Shown here: positions 1-8,640 of the stretch, piece after piece
Position numbering within the stretch: the first letter of the stretch is position 1
Layout: the number at the start of each line of letters is the position of its first letter
Assembly (NCBI RefSeq): GCF_001420605.1
Contig: NZ_LJIZ01000038.1
Location: 1 to 64,000 of the forward strand
Direction: 5' to 3'
From: Bacillus sp. FJAT-25509
GTDB lineage: Bacteria; Bacillota; Bacilli; Bacillales; Bacillaceae_G
Length of the DNA stretch: 64,000 nt
Notes under the pieces: model-generated
Told to the model about the DNA's origin: nothing
The model's database searches: none
What the model saw: the letters and a program-made list of their open reading frames with translations, nothing else
Translations under genes and position numbers: made by a program

Positions 1-69
1 GTTCAGTAGTAAATTTAGTCATAAAAAATGCACCTCCAAATGTTAGTCGTGTCTAACATTTGGGGTGCA
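1..69 (-). mobile_element. left end of an IS3-family insertion sequence, with the first codons of orfA
   Basis: Read on the minus strand from base 69 the sequence begins TGCACCCCAAATGTTAGAC, a terminal-repeat type common in IS3/IS150-group elements. It is followed by the near-complementary strand of the same sequence (a stem), a GGAGG ribosome site and ATG at 22-20 opening MTKFTTE, which is how IS150-type OrfA proteins usually begin. The rest of the element lies outside the window, so family and completeness are inferred from about 70 bases. Confidence 0.55.
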
Positions 70-70
70 C

Positions 71-549
71 TTCATATCACGGGTGGTTATGTTTGGATAC
101 GTTGAACGATAAATTGAATGTTCACATTTATTTCTTAATAATTAACTTTTAAGTATATATAATTATGATAAACTATTAAAAAATATTAATAAAGATTTTT
201 AATACGTAGTATTTAGAAGATATAACAAAATTGTGAACACTATAAGAATTGGGACTTGGAATGATTAAGGAAGTGCGCTTACGCGATATCTAACTCGAAT
301 GATCTATCAAACTAAAATTAGAATATGATATACAGACTAGTTCGAATAAAGTGATGAGATATAACCAAATTTTAGGCGTGATTGTGGATATAATAATCAT
401 TGAAGTTTATCAACGGAAAAAATGTTATTAGAGTTCTGGAGGAGTAGTAACAAAAGATGTTCAAGTAAATATGAATGAGGTTGTGCTATTGAAAGGGCTA
501 TTAAAGCAATTTACATATAATACTACGAAAAAGAAAGTAATAGAAAGAA
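71..549. other. gene-free stretch, nothing convincing
   Basis: AT-rich sequence between the insertion-sequence end and the first gene. A short open frame (about 436-590, reading GGVVTKDVQVNMNEVV and onward) has codon-like composition but no start with a ribosome site, and it overlaps the next gene. It may be a remnant. I see no promoter or terminator I can support. Confidence 0.3.
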
Positions 550-1377
550 GTGAACAATTTGATTCTAGTCACAGGTGCAAAAGGTACTGTAGGTAAAGAA
601 GTTGTGAGAGAACTGGTAAAGCTACATGCTAATTTTAAAATATCCACAAGTAAAAAAAATACTAGTGATGTTTATTTAAACTTTGAAGATCCCAAATCTA
701 TTAGACCTGCTTTTCAAGGGATTACAAAGCTTTTTTTAATACGTCCTCCACATCTTGCTGATAAGAAATATTTTGAACCAGTTATTGAAATTGCAAAAGA
801 AGTGGGGATTGAACAAATTGTATTTTTGTCTTTATTAGGTGCTGATAAAAATAAGGTAGTTCCGCATTCCAAGATAGAGGAATTAATCATCAACTCAGGG
901 ATCCCTTATACATTTTTACGACCAAGTTTTTTCATGCAGAATTTATTAAATCAACATGAAGAAGAACTGATAAAGGAAAATATTATATTTGTACCAGCGG
1001 GTAAAGGGAAAACGAGTTTTATCGATACAAGAGATATCGGTGTGGTGGCCGCAAAAGCACTAACCGAAAATGGTCATAGGTTCAAAGCTTATTCGTTAAC
1101 TGGAAATGAAGCAATTAGTTATTTTGAAGTGGCTGAGATCTTATCAAAGCACCTACAAAAAGACATAACATATACAAATCCAAGTATTTTAACCTTTTGG
1201 AGAAAAATGAGAAAAAAAGGGTTAGCTCGCGATTTTATTATAGTTATGATCGGTATATACACAACCGCAAAATTAGGACTTGCAAAAAAAATAACAACAG
1301 ATTTAGAGGATTTATTAGGGAGGGAATCAACTAGGTTTGAACAATTTGTTATAGACTATTCAGACTTGCTTAAATGA
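550..1377 (+). CDS. NmrA/SDR-like NAD(P)-binding oxidoreductase
   Basis: A 275-residue protein of the atypical short-chain dehydrogenase (NmrA/QOR2-like) family. It opens with a beta strand and the dinucleotide loop LVTGAKGTVG (about residues 5-14). A middle segment reads FLSLLGADKNKVVPHSKIEELI, and SGIPYTFLRPSFFMQN (about 117-132) is the usual region after the catalytic tyrosine position in NAD(P)H:quinone-type members. The start is GTG with only a weak upstream AGAAAG, chosen because the Rossmann strand begins immediately. It is likely a cytosolic NAD(P)H-dependent reductase or redox sensor; the substrate cannot be read. It stands alone, with no operon partner. Confidence 0.75.
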   Translation: MNNLILVTGAKGTVGKEVVRELVKLHANFKISTSKKNTSDVYLNFEDPKSIRPAFQGITKLFLIRPPHLADKKYFEPVIEIAKEVGIEQIVFLSLLGADKNKVVPHSKIEELIINSGIPYTFLRPSFFMQNLLNQHEEELIKENIIFVPAGKGKTSFIDTRDIGVVAAKALTENGHRFKAYSLTGNEAISYFEVAEILSKHLQKDITYTNPSILTFWRKMRKKGLARDFIIVMIGIYTTAKLGLAKKITTDLEDLLGRESTRFEQFVIDYSDLLK

Positions 1378-1600
1378 TGAATTGTATTCAAACTAATACA
1401 TAAATTTTTTAATTTGGTAGAATAATTTCAAAGTATTAAATCTACCGGTTCTATTAATACTAAATATAGAAATTTTGTTAAGTTGCTTGAAAGTTGGTAA
1501 CTCTCAAATTTGCGATAACCTGATTTATTTTACATAGTTTAAAAATAAAATAGAAGTTTAGTGCACTTCGTCATATAGATGAAACCCGCAAATAGAAGAG

Positions 1601-1632
1601 CTTATTCTTATACCAAAGGAATAAGTTTTTTT
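1601..1632 (+). terminator. intrinsic terminator-like hairpin
   Basis: CTTATTC pairs with GAATAAG (1601-1607 with 1619-1625), followed by seven T. It lies 220 bases after the oxidoreductase gene and just before the decayed small frame. Confidence 0.5.
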
Positions 1633-1634
1633 GT

Positions 1635-1857
1635 ATGAGTATTAAAGGTATCCATTACTGTAGAATATTCGAAAATAGAAAATTTGAAGTTCGTGAATTA
1701 GAGTCTGCTAGTTCTTTTTGTTCGAAACAAAACAGCTTAACTGAAGAACTCGATATTAGTGAAGATAAGTATTTATTCTAACGAAAAGGTAAGGAATATA
1801 AAGTTAATGATAAAGCATGGGAGAATATAAGAGACCAACTTGTGGTTAGTCGGTAAA
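1635..1857 (+). pseudogene. possible decayed small protein gene
   Basis: An ATG at 1635 opens a 48-codon frame (MSIKGIHYCRIFENRKFEV...) that stops at TAA 1779-1781. The same frame continues with RKGKEYK, and after one extra A near 1800-1803 the shifted frame reads VNDKAWENIRDQLVVSR to a stop at 1855-1857. Together this looks like one protein of about 72 residues broken by a nonsense codon and a frameshift. I do not recognise the family. No ribosome site is visible before the ATG. Confidence 0.3.
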
Positions 1858-2086
1858 TGGAGGATTTACATATGGAATATTTATTTTTATAAAGAAAATA
1901 ATAAAATTATCATTCACAACATTATGTTGTTTTTATGTCAAATATACAGGCTGCTTTCTTTTACTTACTTAGGTATATCTGGTCTTTATTTATTGAATAA
2001 TATAACCATTAAACATTTCAATCTATTTAAAGAATAAAATACATCTTTGCTTGCGCAGAATAATAGTTTAGCCTAAGGAGAATTTA

Positions 2087-2950
2087 ATGAGCACTATTTC
2101 TAGAATTAAGTATTCAAATTGGAGATATGTAAGATTATGTCTGCAATTGATTGTAAGTTTTATTCCAATTTTAATCTTAGTATGTTCTTTAAAAACTTTA
2201 CTTTATGAATTTAGAATGGTTGGCATTTTTTTATCATTTATCATTGTGATATTTGCAATAACAGCATTTTTTAACAAGAGTGAAGAATTTCTAAAGTTAA
2301 CTCGAATTCTAGTTTTTTATAACTTTGGCGTAGTAATTGTCATTTTTTTAATTTATTACATATCTAATATTATGGTTATAACTAATTATTATGGTTTTGA
2401 AGGACTGTTTAGAAAAAATATAAAAATTGCTAAGTTTATCTATTTTTTAATCTGTTTTTTCCACCCAATTGCTTTGCCGATTCCAGAAGCAGTCACTGTC
2501 TTAGCTGCAAGTACAGTGTTTGGTTCTTTTTATGGTTTTATTATTGATTTTGTAGGTATAGTTTTAGGGAATATTACTATGTTTTTTTTAGCAAGATATG
2601 GAGGATTAAAGGTAGTTAATCGATTTATTAAAACAAAGCACCTTACAAAATATAATGAAATGGTTAAAAAAAATGAAACGCTATTTATTACAATTTTGTT
2701 GATTGTTCCTGTTTTGCCAGATGAAATTGTCAGTGTTGGAGCAGGAATTACTAATGTTTCCACTAAAAAATATATAATAATCGTATGTATTTCTAAATTA
2801 ATAACATCTTCACTACTCGCTTACTCAATAAAATTAACTAAGATATTATCTTTATCAACAAACCAAATAATAATATTAATTTCAATTGTAGTCCTAGTAT
2901 TCTTTTTTCTTACTACATTTATAAAAAAGAAAAAACTTAAAAAGATTTAA
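2087..2950 (+). CDS. DedA/TVP38 (VTT-domain) membrane protein
   Basis: A 287-residue polytopic membrane protein with about seven hydrophobic segments. Residues about 120-240 match the VTT/SNARE-associated layout shared by DedA and TVP38/TMEM64 proteins: a re-entrant PIPEAVTVLAAS segment, then GFIIDFVGIVLGNITMFFLARYGG, then LLIVPVLPDEIVSVGAGIT before the last helices. Family members act in phospholipid scrambling or flipping and membrane-charge homeostasis. The N-terminal 90 residues form extra membrane segments not typical of minimal DedA. The AAGGAG ribosome site at 2076-2081 fixes the ATG start. It faces the cardiolipin synthase gene convergently and belongs by content to the lipid group up to 7.8 kb. 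Confidence 0.7.
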   Translation: MSTISRIKYSNWRYVRLCLQLIVSFIPILILVCSLKTLLYEFRMVGIFLSFIIVIFAITAFFNKSEEFLKLTRILVFYNFGVVIVIFLIYYISNIMVITNYYGFEGLFRKNIKIAKFIYFLICFFHPIALPIPEAVTVLAASTVFGSFYGFIIDFVGIVLGNITMFFLARYGGLKVVNRFIKTKHLTKYNEMVKKNETLFITILLIVPVLPDEIVSVGAGITNVSTKKYIIIVCISKLITSSLLAYSIKLTKILSLSTNQIIILISIVVLVFFFLTTFIKKKKLKKI

Positions 2951-2954
2951 ACTT

Positions 2955-2982
2955 AAAAAAGGAGCCTAAAGCTCCTTAATTA
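2955..2982. terminator. bidirectional terminator between DedA-like gene and cls
   Basis: AAGGAGC (2959-2965) pairs with GCTCCTT (2971-2977), flanked by A6 on the left and an AT-rich right side. It can serve both the rightward gene ending at 2950 and the leftward gene ending at 3036. Confidence 0.7.
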
Positions 2983-3035
2983 ATTCCTATATTAAATTCT
3001 CTTGTAAATATATAATGCACTTATCTTTAGCCAGA

Positions 3036-4499
3036 TTACAATAAAGGTGAAAATAAGCGAGTTAGTGACTCAATTAACTTTTTAAATAAACTACGTTCTA
3101 TAAATTGCTTACGATCTAATTGAGTAGAAACAGAAAAATCATTTAAAAAGGATTGGTTCACTTGAACAACAACATCTGATTCATATAAAAACGAAGTTAA
3201 CTCATAATTTAAATGCAAACTTCTTACATCTAAATTAGCAGTACCAACTGAAGCGATTTCATTATCGATTAAAATAACCTTTGAGTGAAGGAAATTCTTT
3301 TGATATGTATAAATTTTCACGCCACTTTCTAATAGGGGAGCGAAATATGACTTAGATGCTGAATCACTCAAAATACTATCGCTTTTTCCTGGATAAATTA
3401 TTCGTACATCTAATCCAGACATTGCTTTAAGTTTTAAAATCGTGAAAATTTCTTGGTCTGGAACGAAATAAGGAGTGGCAATCCAGATACTGTTTTCAGC
3501 GATTGTAAGCAGAGTATGAAAAGCATTCCTCATGGTTGGTTCCTTCGTGTCGGGTCCACTTCCAAAAATTTGAACAGCACCTTTTACCTTATTACTTTCA
3601 TCTTGAAGAAATTGATCATAACTTTTTGTATGATTATAATTTAATCTGTTAATTTGAATTTTTTCACAAGAATGATCAGATGTAGAATAATGCCAGTCTT
3701 GCAAAAATATGTTTTGAAGCTCCTCAACGGCACTTCCTTCTATGAATAAATGGGTATCCCTCCAAAATCCAATTTTTGATCTACCTAAATATTCATCACC
3801 TACATTTAGACCTCCAGTGAAACCTTTAATCCCATCTATCACAACAATTTTTCTATGGTTTCGATAATTTATTGTACCCATTGACCAAGGAGAAATCGGA
3901 TCAAATATTGATACTTTAACACCAGCAGTCCTCAATTTTTTTAACAATTTCTTCTTTAAACTTTTACTTCCTAAACCATCAACTAATAAGCGAACTACAA
4001 CACCTTCATTCACTTTCATCCTTAAGATGTCAAGTAATTCGCTACCGATTGTATCTGCTCGAAAGATATAGTACTGAATATAGATATAGTTTTTTGCATC
4101 TAGGAGAGCTTCTTTGAGTTTTGAAAACATTTCATCACCATTAATTAATAATGAAGCACTTGAATTGCTGTTGATGGAAACCCCTGTAAACTTTTCAATG
4201 ATGGTACTCAATTTTTGCGATTTTATTGAGAGAGTATTACCTTTAATATCATTCTTTTCACTCAAAACTTGAGGTGTTATAAACTTTGAATGAAGGATTA
4301 ATTTTTTTCGCCGCCTCTTTAACCGACCAAATAGAACGTATAATAAAACGCCGAAAGTAGGTGCTACGGAGAATAATAATAACCAGGAAATCGTACTTTG
4401 AGGATTCCGATTTTCTAAAAATAAATTACATGAAATTCCAATTACACTTATGATGATCATCCAATGCATTGTTTGATAGAGTTCTTGTGACTGACTCAT
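3036..4499 (-). CDS. cls: cardiolipin synthase
   Basis: A 487-residue membrane enzyme that joins two phosphatidylglycerol molecules into cardiolipin and glycerol. Two N-terminal membrane helices (about 13-28 and 36-58) form the PLDc_N segment, followed by a basic RRRKK stretch. Two phospholipase-D HKD motifs are intact: H215-x-K217-x4-D222 with following GFTGG, and H405-x-K407-x4-D412 with following GTANLD. Length and layout match bacterial Cls. The gene is transcribed leftward, divergent from the TVP38-like gene at 4774, and shares with it the intergenic region holding the 4666-4687 motif. That suggests coordination with the lipid and two-component genes. Confidence 0.93.
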   Translation of the reverse strand: MSQSQELYQTMHWMIIISVIGISCNLFLENRNPQSTISWLLLFSVAPTFGVLLYVLFGRLKRRRKKLILHSKFITPQVLSEKNDIKGNTLSIKSQKLSTIIEKFTGVSINSNSSASLLINGDEMFSKLKEALLDAKNYIYIQYYIFRADTIGSELLDILRMKVNEGVVVRLLVDGLGSKSLKKKLLKKLRTAGVKVSIFDPISPWSMGTINYRNHRKIVVIDGIKGFTGGLNVGDEYLGRSKIGFWRDTHLFIEGSAVEELQNIFLQDWHYSTSDHSCEKIQINRLNYNHTKSYDQFLQDESNKVKGAVQIFGSGPDTKEPTMRNAFHTLLTIAENSIWIATPYFVPDQEIFTILKLKAMSGLDVRIIYPGKSDSILSDSASKSYFAPLLESGVKIYTYQKNFLHSKVILIDNEIASVGTANLDVRSLHLNYELTSFLYESDVVVQVNQSFLNDFSVSTQLDRKQFIERSLFKKLIESLTRLFSPLL

Positions 4500-4665
4500 T
4501 AAAAGTTCCCAAAAAATCAGTAAGAATAAAGCGATTAAAGTTTTAGTGATATTTGTGCTAATTATAAAACACCTACAATCTACTTATTACTTTGTAGTAC
4601 TTATATTAATTTTTCCATTCTTAAATTTGATATACATAATCAAAACACGCAAAAAAATTTAAAAG

Positions 4666-4687
4666 TTCTTTAGGATTTCTTAAGAAT
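4666..4687. promoter_or_regulatory. candidate response-regulator box (CTTTAG-N5-CTTAAG)
   Basis: Between cls and the TVP38-like gene lies CTTTAG, five bases, then CTTAAG (4668-4684). The second half-site sits inside the perfect palindrome TTCTTAAGAA (4677-4686). Direct half-sites with 11-bp periodicity are the usual form of OmpR-class binding sites. A second copy lies at 5337-5354 upstream of the methyltransferase. The link to the two-component system at 6023-7794 is inference. Confidence 0.4.
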
Positions 4688-4773
4688 TACTAATAAAAAC
4701 GTGGAGGGAAATTTAATAAGTTTAGACGAAAATATGAATGCTTAATTATTAAACTATGAAATGAGGAAAGAAA

Positions 4774-5313
4774 GTGAAATATCGTGTAATCACTTTATTA
4801 GCTAGTTGGAGTATTCTTTTAGTTTGTATGTATGCATTCGGGATAATACCATTTTCTAAGAATGAATTAATTCAATTTATAACAGATCGACAGGACTATG
4901 CTCTTTTATTATACTTTGTTATTTTTTCATTAAGATTTGTATTAATGATACCAAGTTCTTTGTTTTTACTGACTGGGATTTTTCTTTTTAATCCGTGGAT
5001 TGTCTTATTATTTTCACTGGGATCTATGTTTATTACTGAAAGTATCATTTTCATCATTGGTAAAAAAATAAATAAATCACTATGGTATAAAAACTTCCTA
5101 AACAAACATCCAAAAATAGGACAAAGAATAAAGAAAAATCAATATTGGATGCTCTTTATTCTAGGTGCAGTTCCAACATGCCCAACTGATGCTGCCTGTC
5201 TAATTTCATCTGCATCGGGAATGAGGTATAGACCATACATTATGATCGTTTTGTTAAGTAACACTTTTTATGCTTTATGGTATGTATTATTGGGAACATA
5301 TGTCCACTTATAA
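4774..5313 (+). CDS. TVP38/TMEM64 (DedA-like) membrane protein
   Basis: A 179-residue membrane protein with five or six hydrophobic helices. The VTT signature is visible as LRFVLMIPSSLFLLTGIFLF (about 48-67) and, after a cytosolic loop rich in lysine, LFILGAVPTCPTDAACLISSASGMRYRPY (about 126-154). Such proteins are thought to move or balance phospholipids across the membrane. The GTG start at 4774 follows GAGGAAAG at 4763. It is divergent from cls and followed after 118 bases by the phospholipid methyltransferase-like gene. It is a second, smaller relative of the protein at 2087, with no obvious close sequence identity. Confidence 0.72.
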   Translation: MKYRVITLLASWSILLVCMYAFGIIPFSKNELIQFITDRQDYALLLYFVIFSLRFVLMIPSSLFLLTGIFLFNPWIVLLFSLGSMFITESIIFIIGKKINKSLWYKNFLNKHPKIGQRIKKNQYWMLFILGAVPTCPTDAACLISSASGMRYRPYIMIVLLSNTFYALWYVLLGTYVHL

Positions 5314-5336
5314 TCATTAAGTTTGAATTTAGGCCT

Positions 5337-5354
5337 CTTTAAAATTCTTAAGAA
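5337..5354. promoter_or_regulatory. second copy of the CTTTA...TTCTTAAGAA box
   Basis: CTTTAA, four bases, then CTTAAG, embedded in the same ten-base palindrome TTCTTAAGAA (5345-5354) as the copy at 4677-4686. It lies about 80 bases upstream of the methyltransferase start at 5432. The half-site spacing is one base shorter than in the first copy. Confidence 0.4.
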
Positions 5355-5431
5355 ATTTAGTGACTTTTTCTTCAGATATTTATTTTATTATGATTTCAGC
5401 ATAATAAGTTAAATATTTGGAGGTTAAAATT

Positions 5432-5989
5432 ATGAAAAAGTTTTTATTTCTATTTCAATATATATTAAGACCTAGAACTGTTGGCGCATTAATGCCAAGT
5501 TCATCGTTTTTGGCTGAAAAAATGTTAGATGATATTAATTTTAAGACAGCTAAAACAATTATTGAATACGGTCCAGGTACAGGAGTTTTTACTGAAAAAT
5601 TACTTGAGCTTAAATTGCCAACTACAAAAATTATTTTAGTAGAAAAAAATCATGAGTTTTATAACCATTTAATTAGAAAGTTTGGAGATAATCATAATGT
5701 AACGATTATTAATGATAGTGCAGAAAGTATTATGAAGTATTTAGAAGAGTTTGGAATAGACAATGTCGATTATGTCATTTCTGGTCTGCCATTTACTAGT
5801 TTACCCTTAAACGTATCAAAAACTATTTTATTTAACACCAAAAAGATACTCGCAGATCAAGGTAGATTTGTTACATTCCAATATACTCAAAGAAAAATGA
5901 AATTTATTAATACCTACTTTGAAAATATAGATATTAAAAGAGAATATAGAAATTTCCCACCAGCATATGTATTAAGTTGCAATAATTAG
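5432..5989 (+). CDS. PmtA-like phospholipid N-methyltransferase family protein
   Basis: A 185-residue class I SAM-dependent methyltransferase of the group often labelled phospholipid N-methyltransferase or rRNA-adenine-methylase-like. Motif I is IIEYGPGTGVFTEKLL (about 43-58), an acidic motif II follows at ILVEKN, and the motif IV region is SGLPFTSLP (about 115-123). The C-terminus NFPPAYVLSC is typical of the PmtA-like family. The ATG at 5432 is preferred over a TTG at 5417 because GGAGG lies at 5419-5423, eight bases upstream. It lies directly before the response regulator. Phosphatidylethanolamine is the expected substrate by family; activity here is unproven. Confidence 0.7.
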   Translation: MKKFLFLFQYILRPRTVGALMPSSSFLAEKMLDDINFKTAKTIIEYGPGTGVFTEKLLELKLPTTKIILVEKNHEFYNHLIRKFGDNHNVTIINDSAESIMKYLEEFGIDNVDYVISGLPFTSLPLNVSKTILFNTKKILADQGRFVTFQYTQRKMKFINTYFENIDIKREYRNFPPAYVLSCNN

Positions 5990-6022
5990 ATATGAGTACT
6001 GTTTAGAAAGGAGTAGGGAAAC

Positions 6023-6709
6023 TTGATAAGTAAAATATTAGTTGTAGATGATGATGAAAAAATAAAAAAATTAATTTCAATTTATCTTGAAAATGAAGGG
6101 TTTTCGACTACTTTAGCAGAAGATGCAGAGGAAGCTCTTGAACTTTTAAAAGATGAAGATTTTGATTTAATTATATTAGATATTATGCTCCCAAAAATAA
6201 ATGGAATAGAAGCCTGCATAATGATTCGAGAGGAAAGGACACTACCGATCATTATGCTTTCGGCAAAATCTGAAGATCTAGACAAAATACAAGGATTAAG
6301 CTCAGGTGCAGATGATTATTTAACTAAACCATTTAATCCACTTGAGTTGATCGCTAGAGTAAAATCTCAGCTAAGAAGATATAAAAAATATAACAATATA
6401 CAAAAGAATGATGAAGTAGTATTAGTATTTGGTGACTTGCAAGTAAATACAGAGACAAGGCAAGTTTGGATACGAAAGAACGAAAAAAGACTAACACCAA
6501 AAGAGTTTGATATATTAGAATTACTAGTCCGAAATAAAGGAATCGTACTAAGTGTTAGTAAGATTTATGAAGCAATTTGGAAAGAAGACTTTTTAAAATC
6601 AGATAATACCGTAATGGTCCATATAACAAATATTAGAGAAAAAATTGAAGATGATCCTAAACATCCTATTTATATTAAAACAGTTTGGGGAATTGGATAC
6701 AAAGTATGA
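6023..6709 (+). CDS. OmpR-family response regulator
   Basis: A 228-residue response regulator. The receiver domain (1-115) has the acidic cluster DDDE at 9-12, phospho-acceptor D53 in LIILDIMLP, S80 and K102 in YLTKP. The C-terminal winged helix (about 130-228) includes LTPKEFDILELLVRNKG and VMVHITNIREKIEDDP, placing it in the OmpR/PhoB class. TTG start with AAAGGAG at 6008-6014. It overlaps the kinase gene by four bases, so the two are translationally coupled. By position it probably controls the lipid genes, perhaps through the CTTTA/CTTAAG boxes upstream. Confidence 0.9.
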   Translation: MISKILVVDDDEKIKKLISIYLENEGFSTTLAEDAEEALELLKDEDFDLIILDIMLPKINGIEACIMIREERTLPIIMLSAKSEDLDKIQGLSSGADDYLTKPFNPLELIARVKSQLRRYKKYNNIQKNDEVVLVFGDLQVNTETRQVWIRKNEKRLTPKEFDILELLVRNKGIVLSVSKIYEAIWKEDFLKSDNTVMVHITNIREKIEDDPKHPIYIKTVWGIGYKV

Positions 6710-7794
6710 AGAATTTAATTCATAACTGGCAAAGAATTAGTATTCAGTTATTAGTAGCAATCACAATTAGTTTCGGTGTTTCTTTAATTGTTACGATTTT
6801 TATTTCACAAATTTTTATAGGACCTTATTTTGTTTCTCATCAAAATAAGGTAAGTCCATTACAATATAATCTCATTATTATTCCAACTTTTGTAATTATC
6901 ATATTAAGTTTCATTGTTAGTTTTCTGTTACTAATTAGAAAAAAGATTCTTTATTTAAAAGAAATTTCAAGTACTGTTCAAATAATTTCGCAAGGTAAAC
7001 TTGGAGCTGTGATTGAGGTAAAAGGGCGAGACGAATTGACACAGTTGAGTATGAATATTAATACAATGTCGAAGGAGTTAGAGCGGAAATTTAAAAATGA
7101 ACGTCAAATTGAAAATATCAAAAATGAATTGATAACTAGTGTTTCGCATGATCTAAGAACACCACTAACCTCAATATTAGGGTATAGTAATTTGTTGAAG
7201 AATAGAGAATACAAGAATGAAAATGAATTAGTCGAATACTTGAATACAATCTATACAAAATCGAATGATTTAAAGAATTTAATCAATGAACTTTTTGAAT
7301 TTACGAGGTTATCTAGTCCAGATATTATCCTATCAAAACAAAAGGTTGATTTTAGTCAGTTGATTGAACAAATAATAGGTGAGAATATACCTATTTTTCA
7401 AAAAGAAGGATTAAAAATTAAAAAGGAGTCGATTGCGGAAGATATAGAAATTAATATTGATGTCGAAAAAATGGTTAGAGTTTTTGATAACCTATTTATG
7501 AATGCAATGAAATATAGTGTTAAACCTTCAACTATAAAAGTAAATCTAACTCAAAGATCTAATGAAGTATTACTTTCGATATCGAATCATGGAATAAATG
7601 TAAACCCAGAAAGTCTTGAACGGTTTTTTGAAAAATTTTATCGTGAAGATTCATCAAGAAAGAGTGAAGGTAGTGCTGGATTAGGACTTGCTATATCTAA
7701 ACGAATAGTTGAACTACATAAAGGAAGTATTTGGGTCGAACTTAAAGATGATTGGATAACTTTTTTTGTGAAGTTAAATAAAAAAGTGTTATAA
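6706..7794 (+). CDS. sensor histidine kinase
   Basis: A 362-residue membrane histidine kinase pairing with the response regulator just upstream. Two helices (about 12-35 and 55-77) enclose a very short outer loop of about 20 residues, followed by HAMP (about 78-131), a HisKA domain with H148 in SVSHDLRTPLTS, an N-box NLFMNAMKYS, and a G-box GSAGLGLAISKRIVELHKG. A short outer loop is typical of intramembrane-sensing kinases that respond to envelope stress or antimicrobial peptides. The ATG at 6706 overlaps the regulator stop as ATGA; an upstream in-frame TTG is less likely. Confidence 0.88.
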   Translation: MKNLIHNWQRISIQLLVAITISFGVSLIVTIFISQIFIGPYFVSHQNKVSPLQYNLIIIPTFVIIILSFIVSFLLLIRKKILYLKEISSTVQIISQGKLGAVIEVKGRDELTQLSMNINTMSKELERKFKNERQIENIKNELITSVSHDLRTPLTSILGYSNLLKNREYKNENELVEYLNTIYTKSNDLKNLINELFEFTRLSSPDIILSKQKVDFSQLIEQIIGENIPIFQKEGLKIKKESIAEDIEINIDVEKMVRVFDNLFMNAMKYSVKPSTIKVNLTQRSNEVLLSISNHGINVNPESLERFFEKFYREDSSRKSEGSAGLGLAISKRIVELHKGSIWVELKDDWITFFVKLNKKVL

Positions 7795-7844
7795 CTTTTA
7801 AGAAGTGATTCCAAGTTCCATCCTATTACGTTTTTACATAGTAA

Positions 7845-7875
7845 AATGAGTCGTTTTTAATAAAAACGACTCATT
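7845..7875. terminator. bidirectional terminator after the two-component genes
   Basis: AATGAGTCGTTTTT (7845-7858) pairs perfectly with AAAAACGACTCATT (7862-7875). It lies between the kinase end and the convergent decayed gene. Confidence 0.7.
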
Positions 7876-7900
7876 GTTTCATACAAAATGCTAATTTAAA

Positions 7901-8500
7901 TTAACGCATCCATTTTATTCCAGTATTTGGATTCATCCCCTGTACTCTAACCACTTCAATCCAAATCATAGCAAAAGGATCTAAATATCTTGAGAAATAA
8001 AGTTTACCAACTATTAATGGATCAAAACCAATTTCTTCAATGAGTTGTGACACTTTTAAATTAGCATCTTCGTGATCCCATGCAATAAGCATCGTTATCT
8101 TTTTTTCATTTACCGTTGGGTCAATCATTTTTTCTAGTCCAACCGTATTTAATTTTTTAACGATTTTTGCTGTTGGTATTATTTTTTGTATTTCTTCGGC
8201 ATTTGAAGTAGTAGTACCTCTTGTTAACTTTAAACCTTCACCAATGGGGTTAGTTAAATCAATTACTATTTTCCCATCTATTTCTATGATGTTTTTAACG
8301 GCACTTTCTACAGCATTACCTGGAACAGCAAGAACGATTAGATCATTATTAATTGCAATATCTTTCGTTTCCACATAACTAAACGGAGGATTACAGTTTG
8401 ATTACTTTTCTAAATTTACTCCAAATGTAATTTCATGATTGTACTTTATCAATCTATTTGAAATAACATTCCTGATTTGACCATTCGAATAGTATAACCT
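7901..8500 (-). pseudogene. decayed F420-type NADP-binding oxidoreductase gene
   Basis: The open part (8374-7901, 157 codons) matches the F420_oxidored/NADPH-dependent F420 reductase family from the second Rossmann strand on: LIVLAVPGNAVESAVKNI, then GKIVIDLTNPIGEG. The missing N-terminus lies upstream in the same frame. Before TAA at 8404-8402 one reads YNHEITFGVNLEK and, further up, NGQIRNVISNRLIK, a degraded form of the dinucleotide loop. So the gene carries an in-frame stop and a damaged glycine loop, and no ribosome site precedes the GTG at 8374. The start near 8500 is approximate. Its former role was probably a small NADP-dependent oxidoreductase. Confidence 0.65.
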
Positions 8501-8592
8501 GTATAGAGATGCAGATCGAAAATAAGTTTTTTCCTTAATTGAAGAGAAGTCCGAACAATTAATTCATTTCAGTTGGAAATGCTTAGATGATT

Positions 8593-8628
8593 AAAAAAGA
8601 AGATTTACGTTGCGTAAATCTTCTTTTT
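8593..8628. terminator. terminator after the cyanophycinase operon
   Basis: AGAAGATTTACG (8598-8609) pairs perfectly with CGTAAATCTTCT (8613-8624) around a three-base loop. A6 on the left gives the U-tract for the leftward operon; TTTTT on the right makes it work both ways. Confidence 0.85.
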
Positions 8629-8640
8629 GTTACTTTAAAG

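Noticed and set aside
1840-2037. 65-codon plus-strand frame rich in Trp/Tyr/Ile
   Set aside because: No ribosome site, odd composition, and it starts inside the putative decayed gene at 1635-1857.
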